Shown piece by piece: positions 1 to 5,101 of a stretch of DNA of 6,721 nucleotides (its first letter is position 1; every line of letters begins with the position of its first letter). The notes below the pieces were generated by a model, which was given only the letters and a program-made list of their open reading frames with translations, was not told where the DNA came from and did not search any database. The stretch is from an uncultured Eubacteriales bacterium. Its GTDB lineage: Bacteria; Bacillota; Clostridia; Oscillospirales; Oscillospiraceae. Position numbers and translations under genes: made by a program. The stretch spans positions 1 through 6,721 of the forward strand of contig OMQS01000066.1 in NCBI GenBank assembly GCA_900313295.1, in the 5' to 3' direction.

Positions 1-24
1 CGCCATGGGAATGGGTTTTAGGGG

Positions 25-819
25 TCATTTTTCCGTGTGAATGTCCATCTGGGGGTAGGGGATAACGTAGCCGTTTTCCGCAAAACGGTGCCGGATCAGC
101 CCAAAGACCCGCCGCCGCACGGCGTTGTGTATGGCGGGCGGCGCCACGATGCCCAGCAGGTAATCCACGGAGTAGTCGTTGAGCGTTGTAAGCCCCAGCA
201 TACTGCATTTTTCTACGCCCTCCAGGCCCTCCGCCTCCTGCGCCAATCGGGTCAAAAAAGTTTCTATTTCCGCGGGATCGGCCTCGTAAGCCGTGGGAAC
301 GGTGAGAAAAAGTTCGTTGCTGGCCTTGGTAATTTCCAGAATGTTCCGGTTGGAAACGGTGACGATGTTGTTTGTCGCCAGCTCCCGAATTTTGGTGGAG
401 CGCAAAGAAAACTGCACCACTTCGCCGGTGAGAGCGCCATATTTTACCACATCGCCCACGGCGAAATATTCCCCCGTGAGGATGTTGCAGCCCATGATCA
501 TGTCCTTGAGCATATCCTGCAGCGCAAGACCCACAATGGCGCCCACGATGCCGAGGCCGGCCACCAGCGAGGACACATTCACCCCGTGAATTTGCAGAAT
601 CAATATCAGCGCCGCCAGCACCAGAAGACCCCGCACGATGTTCAAAAACAGCGCCAGATAGGTCTGACGGCGGCCGGAGAGGGAGCCGGCGGAGGTGATC
701 CTGTCCGCGAAGCGGTGGATGATCTGGCGCACCAGCAGCCAGACCACCAGAGCGGCTATTGCAATGCACAGGCTGATTATAAAACGGGAAGAACTGAAAT
801 ATTTCAAAACGGCTTCCAT
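25..819 (-). CDS. MscS-family small-conductance mechanosensitive channel
   Basis: Predicted 264-residue inner-membrane channel that opens under membrane tension and releases solutes during hypo-osmotic shock. Three hydrophobic segments are visible at about residues 13-33, 61-78 and 81-102. The third is the Gly/Ala-rich pore helix (VAGLGIVGAIVGLALQD), the hallmark of the family. It is followed by the beta-domain signature (FAVGDVVKYGALTGEVVQF, residues 119-137), a TKIRE segment, and a family-typical C-terminal end IPYPQMDIH. The usual IPN tripeptide of the beta domain reads VSN here (about residues 155-157). The length fits the short three-TM subclass. I chose the ATG at 817-819 because it has a good ribosome binding site (824-830). 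An upstream in-frame ATG at 873 would add 18 non-family residues and run across the predicted promoter. The gene is divergent from the PP2C operon. The family call is firm; specific MscS orthology is not shown. Confidence 0.93.
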   Translation of the reverse strand: MEAVLKYFSSSRFIISLCIAIAALVVWLLVRQIIHRFADRITSAGSLSGRRQTYLALFLNIVRGLLVLAALILILQIHGVNVSSLVAGLGIVGAIVGLALQDMLKDMIMGCNILTGEYFAVGDVVKYGALTGEVVQFSLRSTKIRELATNNIVTVSNRNILEITKASNELFLTVPTAYEADPAEIETFLTRLAQEAEGLEGVEKCSMLGLTTLNDYSVDYLLGIVAPPAIHNAVRRRVFGLIRHRFAENGYVIPYPQMDIHTEK

Positions 820-823
820 AGAG

Positions 824-830
824 CACCTCT
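824..830 (-). promoter_or_regulatory. Ribosome binding site of the MscS-family gene
   Basis: Read on the minus strand the site is AGAGGTG, four bases before the ATG at 819. It supports the shorter start over the in-frame ATG at 873. Confidence 0.75.
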
Positions 831-844
831 TTGTATTTTTTTCA

Positions 845-873
845 AGTATAGCACAGAAACGGGGGCACCGCAA
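845..873 (-). promoter_or_regulatory. Predicted sigma-A promoter for the MscS-family gene
   Basis: On the minus strand there is a -10 box TATACT (845-850), preceded by TGC, which makes it an extended -10. Seventeen bases upstream is a weak -35 TTGCGG (868-873). Transcription would start near 838, leaving a leader of roughly 19 bases. This is a motif-based prediction only. Confidence 0.55.
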
Positions 874-882
874 TATTTGGGC

Positions 883-912
883 TTTACTTTGCGGCGGGGC
901 GTAGTATATAAT
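883..912 (+). promoter_or_regulatory. Predicted sigma-A promoter for the PP2C/Nudix-like/DMT-HAD operon
   Basis: A perfect -10 box TATAAT (907-912) lies 18 bases after TTTACT (883-888), which matches the -35 consensus at four of six positions. The predicted start is near 919, about 26 bases before the ATG at 945. The site is back to back with the leftward promoter: the two -35 boxes are only 9 bases apart, so one regulator bound between them could affect both directions. No clear operator palindrome was seen. Confidence 0.6.
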
Positions 913-930
913 GACCGTGTATCGAAAAAA

Positions 931-939
931 AGGGGGTGA
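931..939 (+). promoter_or_regulatory. Ribosome binding site that decides the PP2C start
   Basis: The sequence AGGGGGTGA resembles the ideal AGGAGGTGA and ends five bases before the ATG at 945. The alternative in-frame GTG at 936 lies inside this site and so is unlikely to be the start. Confidence 0.75.
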
Positions 940-944
940 GAGGG

Positions 945-1775
945 ATGCTGCGGAGCATACAGACCGTGACCCGCGCAGGACTGCGGGTCAACGAGGACGC
1001 CGTGGGAGCGGGAGAGGATTTCCTGTTCGTCATTGACGGTGCCACGAACCTTTCGGGCAGGAACTACATGGACACGCAGAGCGACGCGCGATGGTTCGCC
1101 CTGCAGACGGCGGGGCTGCTGCGGGAGATGCTGGCAAATGAAAAAGGCACCCTCTCCGACCTTGTACGCGGCGCGATGGAGCGCGTTTTGCACCAGTGGA
1201 CGGGGCCGAAAGAGGCGATGCCCACGGCCTCCGCCGCTATATGGCGCTGCCGAGGAGATAAGGTGGAGCTATTTCAGCTGGGCGACTGCGGCGCGTCGCT
1301 GGAAAGGGCGGACGGAAGCGTCCTCGTGTGGCGGGAGCGGTTTTTGGCGCGGCTGGACGAAGCGGCGCTGGAGCAGATGACAGCGCACAGGGAGCAGACG
1401 GGCTGCACCATGGAGGAGGCGCGGCGCTGGGCGACGCCCATTTTGCAAAAACATCGGGCAATGCACAACAGACCGGACGGCTACTGGGTGCTGGATCCCA
1501 CGGGGGCGGGCATTGCCCACGCAAGGACGGCGGAGCTGCCGGCGGGGGAGTGCCGCTCGATATGCGCCTACTCCGACGGCTTTGCCCAGCTCATGCAGTT
1601 CGTGCCCCAATGGGACGGGGCGGCGCTGCACCGGCAGGTCATGGAGCAGGGGGCGCAGGCGCTGCTGGACAGGCTGTATGATATGCAGGAGCAGGACAGA
1701 GAGATGCTTCGGGTGCCGCGCTTTAAGCTGCGGGACGACACCACGGCGGCTGCTGCGGAGATAGAACAGAGATAG
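945..1775 (+). CDS. Divergent PP2C-type (PPM) serine/threonine phosphatase
   Basis: Predicted 276-residue soluble cytoplasmic protein of the metal-dependent PP2C fold. The family's metal-binding motifs appear in order: NED at residues 16-18, DG at 31-32 (context VIDGATNL), GD at 113-114 (QLGDCG), SDG at 210-212 (AYSDGF) and DD at 264-265 (RDDTT). By analogy with characterised PP2Cs, E17/D18, D31, D211 and D264 would hold the catalytic Mn/Mg ions, so the enzyme looks active. The segment after DG reads ATNL rather than the common MGGH of Stp/PrpC phosphatases, and there is no signal peptide, TM segment or extra domain. This places it in a divergent PP2C-like branch and not with the usual stp partner of a PASTA kinase. 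No kinase gene is nearby. It is first in a three-gene operon, 18 bases before the 2TM Nudix-like gene. The fold is well supported; the substrate is unknown. Confidence 0.85.
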   Translation: MLRSIQTVTRAGLRVNEDAVGAGEDFLFVIDGATNLSGRNYMDTQSDARWFALQTAGLLREMLANEKGTLSDLVRGAMERVLHQWTGPKEAMPTASAAIWRCRGDKVELFQLGDCGASLERADGSVLVWRERFLARLDEAALEQMTAHREQTGCTMEEARRWATPILQKHRAMHNRPDGYWVLDPTGAGIAHARTAELPAGECRSICAYSDGFAQLMQFVPQWDGAALHRQVMEQGAQALLDRLYDMQEQDREMLRVPRFKLRDDTTAAAAEIEQR

Positions 1776-1793
1776 AAAGAGAGAGGAAAGACC

Positions 1794-3275
1794 ATGAGCT
1801 TTTTGGGGAACAAGACCCAGCGGATGCACCCGCTGTATGTGCCTGTGGCCAACAAGGTGGATTACTTTTTCTACACGGCGTTCCGGCGGATCAACCCGTT
1901 CTCTGTTATTGCCCTGGCGCTGCTCATATACTCGCTGGTGGGATTCGTGGGAGATATTCGGAGCCTGTTCAGCGACAGCGTATGGGACAGGGTGCTCTAC
2001 ATTGCGGCGTTTATCCTGTCGGGGGTGGTGAAGGTGCTGAATCTGGCGACACACTATGAAGACCGCTTTACCACCGACGAGATCGACAAGGACTTTTTCA
2101 AGGACGTGGATGTGCCGAACGGGGACTGGCAGCGGCTGGATCTGCGCATGGGCGACAAGGAAACGGAGCCGGTGTTCTTCAGCGAGAAGATAGACAAGCT
2201 CCTGCGCAGCGACACGCCCATTGACATCCGGCGGGACAAAGAATACGAAAAGCGGCTCGGCACTCACATCAGAAAGAAGGAAAACTGGGAAGCGACATAC
2301 AGCAAATTCCTGCGGCACAACCACCGCAAGGCCATGTACAGCGGCAAGCAGTTTTATAACGAGGCAAAATACGGCCTGAGCAGCGACCCGACCCCGTCGG
2401 CGGATCCGACGAAGCCGGTGGAGGCGGTGAAGATCCACAAGACCTGCTATTTTGACTCCTATCTCACCAATATTATCCCCGGGCAGGTGCTCACACGGAA
2501 CCGCGACAAAGAGGTGATGGCCAGCGCGCTGGAGGCGGGGTGGCTGCCGTTCACGGCGGAGGGAGAGGAGCGCCGCCTGCGGGCTACGGGGGAGTGCGCC
2601 ATGGCCAACGAGCCGGGGGTCACTACCCTTTGCATCAAGGAAAACGACACCATCATCCTGTGGCGGCAGAACCATCTGGCCCAGTGCAGCACGGGACAGC
2701 TGGTGGCCAGCGGCAGCGGATCGGCCAACTGGGGCGATTGCAGGAAATATCTGCATGATCCGGACAAAAACGGCCTGCGCAAGGCCGTGCGGCGGGGCAT
2801 GGAGCGAGAGCTTTGGGAGGAATCCGTGGGCATGCGGGGCGTCAGCGACCGGAAATTTTACAAGAATCTGGACACCCGCATCACCGGCTATTTCCGATGG
2901 CTCAAAAAGGGCGGCAAGGCGGAATTCGTGGGCGTGAGCCGGCTGCGAAATTCCAATTCTATGACGGAAAACCTGCTGCCGGAGGAGTCGGAGGTGCTGG
3001 CCGGAGAGGAGATCCCCGCAGGAAGCATTGCAAAGCTGAAGGCGGAGATCGGGAAGCGGCTGAAAAAGCAGACGCAGAGCGGGGCAAGATTTGGGAAAAG
3101 GGACAAGGTATACTCCGTGTCCTGCGCCATGGCCTTGCGAGCCTTGCAGGCGACCTGCCAGGAATACTGCGACAGGGACTGCCCCCATGCCAAGGAGGAA
3201 GGCTGCAAGGGAGATAAATGCCCCTGCCGACCCTTTAAGGTGCTGTTTGACGGGAAATACATTGTGAAGCTGTAA
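1794..3275 (+). CDS. Two-TM membrane-anchored Nudix-like protein with Cys-rich C-terminus
   Basis: Predicted 493-residue membrane protein. Two hydrophobic helices lie near the N-terminus (about residues 35-53 and 66-84) with a short loop between them, so both ends are probably cytoplasmic. Residues 85-215 are charged and unassigned. From about residue 272 to 400 it resembles a Nudix hydrolase: a strand-rich start (VTTLCIKENDTIILW), GSGSANWGD at 307-315 where Nudix enzymes have their Gly-rich turn, then RELWEE at 338-343 as the metal-binding Nudix helix. The Nudix box is not canonical: about a dozen residues are inserted between the Gly turn and the helix, and two residues (SV) separate EE from G instead of one. 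The tail has six cysteines, CX3CX3CX7CX4CXC (residues 455-478), possibly a metal site. A purine-rich site (AGAGAGGAAAG) precedes the ATG. Membrane Nudix proteins with two TM helices are known as CBASS effectors, but no CD-NTase gene is present here. The Nudix call is moderate and activity is unproven. Confidence 0.75.
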   Translation: MSFLGNKTQRMHPLYVPVANKVDYFFYTAFRRINPFSVIALALLIYSLVGFVGDIRSLFSDSVWDRVLYIAAFILSGVVKVLNLATHYEDRFTTDEIDKDFFKDVDVPNGDWQRLDLRMGDKETEPVFFSEKIDKLLRSDTPIDIRRDKEYEKRLGTHIRKKENWEATYSKFLRHNHRKAMYSGKQFYNEAKYGLSSDPTPSADPTKPVEAVKIHKTCYFDSYLTNIIPGQVLTRNRDKEVMASALEAGWLPFTAEGEERRLRATGECAMANEPGVTTLCIKENDTIILWRQNHLAQCSTGQLVASGSGSANWGDCRKYLHDPDKNGLRKAVRRGMERELWEESVGMRGVSDRKFYKNLDTRITGYFRWLKKGGKAEFVGVSRLRNSNSMTENLLPEESEVLAGEEIPAGSIAKLKAEIGKRLKKQTQSGARFGKRDKVYSVSCAMALRALQATCQEYCDRDCPHAKEEGCKGDKCPCRPFKVLFDGKYIVKL

Positions 3276-3289
3276 AGAAGGGAAGCTCC

Positions 3290-4798
3290 ATGTCAGAGAG
3301 AAAAGCGGAGGTGCTGATGGCGTCGGTCATCATCGCACGCAGCACCTCCTTCGTATTCAACAAATTGGGACTGAGCACCATGAGCGCCTTTAACCTGCTG
3401 GCGGTGCGGTTTTTGCTGGCCTTTGTGCTTTTGGCGGCGCTGTTCGGGAAAAAAGTGGTACGGCATCTGGATCGCCGGACGGTGGCGGGCGGCGCACTGG
3501 TGGGATTCATCTTTTTTATGGTGATGAGCTGCGAGATGCTGTCGCTGAAGACGGTGAACTCCGGCACGGTGTCGCTGCTGGAGAATCTGGCCATTATCAT
3601 CGTGCCGCTGCTGGAATCGGCCATCCACCGCAGGCTGCCCAAGGCCATGAGCCTGCTGTGCGCCGCCGTGGCCATATGCGGCGTGGCGCTGCTGACCATG
3701 GAGGGCGGGCAGTTCCGGCCGGGAACCGGCGAGTGCATTGCCCTGCTGTCGGCCTTTCTCTATGCCGTGGGCATCATCACCATCGACCGCACCAGCCACC
3801 GGGCAGACAGCTTCACGCTGGGCGTGCTGGAGGTGGGCTTTCTGGGGCTGTATGCCCTCATCGCCTCCTTTATCTTTGAAATGCCGAGGCTGCCCCAGAC
3901 CGGCAGCGAGTGGGGGATCATCGCGGCGCTGGCGGTGGTGTGCACGGGGTTCGGCTACACCCTGCAGCCCGTGGCGCAGAGCCGCATCGACGCCAACCGA
4001 GCGAGCCTTTTCTGCGCCCTGAGTCCGGCCTTTGCCGCCATTTTCGGAGCCATACTGCTCCACGAGCGGGTGACGGCGCTGGGCTGTGTGGGCATCGTGC
4101 TGATTCTGGGGAGCATTCTGCTGCCGCATCTGTCGGCGTTTCACAAAAGCAAAAAGCGGGTGCGCACGGTGCTCTTTGACTTGGACGGGACGCTGCTGGA
4201 CACGCTGGAGGATCTGAAGGACTCCGTGAACCATGTGCTGCGGGCGCATGGCTACTGCGAACGGACGCTGGAGGAGGTGCGCGCCTTTCTGGGAAACGGT
4301 GCGGCCATGCTTTTGCGCCGGGCCCTGCCGGATACGGTGGGGGAGGAGGAATTTTCGGCCCTGCTGACGGAATATAAGGCCTGGTACCAGGCACACAACT
4401 GTATAAAGACCCGCCCCTACCCGGGCATTCCGGAGCTGCTGGATAAGCTCCGGAAATCCGGAGTGCAGGTGGCCATCGTCTCCAATAAGCCCGACCCCAC
4501 CACCAAGGCTTTGGCGGAGAAATTCTTCCCCGACGTGCCGGCCTTCGGACAGCGGGACGACCTGCCACCCAAGCCTGCACCGGAGATGGTGTATCACGCG
4601 CTGAAGGAAATGGGCGGCAAGCGGGAGAACACCGTATATGTGGGCGACAGCGAGGTGGACATTCAGACGGCGCGGAACTGCGTCATGGACTATATCGGCG
4701 TGAGCTGGGGGTTTCGGGGCAGGGAGAAACTGCTTTCCATCGACCCCAAGGCCACGGTGGTGGACAGAGCGGAAGAAATTTTGAAGATTATCCGTTGA
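3290..4798 (+). CDS. EamA/DMT transporter fused to HAD phosphatase (phosphoglycolate-phosphatase-like)
   Basis: A single 502-residue reading frame holds two complete proteins. Residues 1-283 look like a full-length drug/metabolite transporter with two EamA repeats (about 9-136 and 149-281) and roughly ten TM helices. The second repeat ends in the family-typical LSPAFAAIFGAILLHERVT. After a linker of only about ten residues (FHKSKKRVRT), residues 294-502 form a HAD hydrolase: motif I DLDGT (297-301; nucleophile D297, acid/base D299), a helical cap (about 305-380), motif II SN (398-399), motif III K428 and motif IV GDSEVD (452-457). All catalytic residues are present and the domain has the length of a Gph-type phosphatase. 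DMT proteins usually keep both ends in the cytoplasm, so the phosphatase would be cytoplasmic. The ATG follows a GAAGGGAAG site (3277-3285), 14 bases after the Nudix-like gene. A GTG at 4160 could in principle start a separate HAD protein, but it lacks a convincing ribosome binding site. Both domain calls are firm; substrates are unknown. Confidence 0.88.
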   Translation: MSERKAEVLMASVIIARSTSFVFNKLGLSTMSAFNLLAVRFLLAFVLLAALFGKKVVRHLDRRTVAGGALVGFIFFMVMSCEMLSLKTVNSGTVSLLENLAIIIVPLLESAIHRRLPKAMSLLCAAVAICGVALLTMEGGQFRPGTGECIALLSAFLYAVGIITIDRTSHRADSFTLGVLEVGFLGLYALIASFIFEMPRLPQTGSEWGIIAALAVVCTGFGYTLQPVAQSRIDANRASLFCALSPAFAAIFGAILLHERVTALGCVGIVLILGSILLPHLSAFHKSKKRVRTVLFDLDGTLLDTLEDLKDSVNHVLRAHGYCERTLEEVRAFLGNGAAMLLRRALPDTVGEEEFSALLTEYKAWYQAHNCIKTRPYPGIPELLDKLRKSGVQVAIVSNKPDPTTKALAEKFFPDVPAFGQRDDLPPKPAPEMVYHALKEMGGKRENTVYVGDSEVDIQTARNCVMDYIGVSWGFRGREKLLSIDPKATVVDRAEEILKIIR

Positions 4799-4823
4799 CA
4801 AGACGGGAAAAGGGGCTTATAAT
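4795..4823 (+). promoter_or_regulatory. Consensus sigma-A promoter of thrS
   Basis: TTGACA (4795-4800), a 17-base spacer and TATAAT (4818-4823) match the sigma-A consensus at every position with optimal spacing. The -35 box overlaps the TGA stop codon (4796-4798) of the upstream fusion gene. Transcription should start near 4830, just before the T-box leader. A promoter this strong fits a gene held in check by leader termination. Confidence 0.85.
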
Positions 4824-4844
4824 ATGCTTTAATCTAAAAAATGC

Positions 4845-5075
4845 TATGACGGAGAAGAGATCTTTCCCCTGCCGCAAAAGAGAGGGACGCCGCGGCTGAA
4901 AGCGTCCTGCGGTGAAGCAAGGTCGGTACCACTCCTGAGCTGTCTGCGACGAGCAGAACGGGTGCTCCCGTTACAGAGAACACGAGCGACGGAAATTTTT
5001 CCGTAAGCAGGGTGGAACCGTGGAGTAAAAGATTTTTACCTCACCCCTGAATTTTGTCAGGGGTGAGGTTTTTTT
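4845..5075 (+). ncRNA. Threonine T-box leader (tRNA-Thr-sensing riboswitch) of thrS
   Basis: This untranslated leader senses uncharged tRNA-Thr and lets transcription reach thrS when threonyl-tRNA is scarce. Visible parts, in order: the Stem I base with GGAG (4851-4854) able to pair with CTCC (4932-4935) and a GAAGAGA-like internal loop; an upper Stem I with CCGCA/TGCGG (4872-4876/4908-4912) and GGACGC/GCGTCC (4885-4890/4902-4907); the specifier triplet ACC (4928-4930), a threonine codon, followed by A; a hairpin AACGGG/CCCGTT (4957-4962/4967-4972); and a hairpin ACGGAAA/TTTCCGT (4989-4995/4998-5004), probably Stem III. Then comes the conserved T-box core AGGGTGGAACCGTGG (5009-5023), whose TGGA bulge would pair with the tRNA acceptor end. 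Part of the terminator 5' arm (CACCC, 5042-5046) can pair with GGGTG (5010-5014) to form the competing antiterminator. The downstream gene agrees with the specifier. Helix assignments are by eye. Confidence 0.93.
5039..5075 (+). terminator. Intrinsic terminator of the T-box leader
   Basis: A perfect 12-base-pair stem (CCTCACCCCTGA at 5039-5050 with TCAGGGGTGAGG at 5057-5068), a six-base loop and seven T residues (5069-5075). It is the OFF state of the T-box switch. No other terminator lies between the fusion gene and thrS, so it probably also stops transcripts reading through from the upstream operon. Confidence 0.93.
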
Positions 5076-5087
5076 CACCCCAAAAAA

Positions 5088-5093
5088 AGGAGG
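5088..5093 (+). promoter_or_regulatory. Ribosome binding site that decides the thrS start
   Basis: A perfect AGGAGG stands eight bases before the ATG at 5102. An in-frame ATG at 5096 is only two bases from it, too close for efficient initiation, so 5102 is preferred. The two choices differ by only two residues. Confidence 0.8.
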
Positions 5094-5101
5094 ACATGAA
5101 C

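Noticed and set aside
1..24. A possible start of another gene on the minus strand (ATG at 4-6)
   Set aside because: Only two codons are inside the window and no ribosome binding site precedes it, so nothing can be claimed.
820..873. N-terminal extension of the MscS-family protein from an ATG at 873
   Set aside because: The added 18 residues are not family-like, and the extended start would overlap the predicted -10 box; the ATG at 819 has a proper ribosome binding site.
37..939. A 300-codon plus-strand open frame opposite the MscS-family gene
   Set aside because: It runs antisense to a clear MscS coding region and through the divergent promoter region, and its product has no recognisable motifs.
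1269..3188. A 639-codon open frame on the minus strand opposite the PP2C and Nudix-like genes
   Set aside because: It is a GC-rich shadow frame: composition is Arg/Pro/His/Leu-rich with no recognisable domain, and the plus strand encodes proteins with clear motifs and ribosome binding sites.
945..3275. A CBASS or other cyclic-nucleotide defence system
   Set aside because: The Nudix-like protein resembles two-TM Nudix effectors in layout, but no CD-NTase, ubiquitin-like accessory or other defence gene is visible in the window.
3293..4801. A 502-codon minus-strand open frame mirroring the DMT-HAD gene
   Set aside because: It overlaps almost exactly a gene with intact EamA and HAD motifs. The predicted product is His/Gln/Arg-rich low-complexity with no family resemblance.
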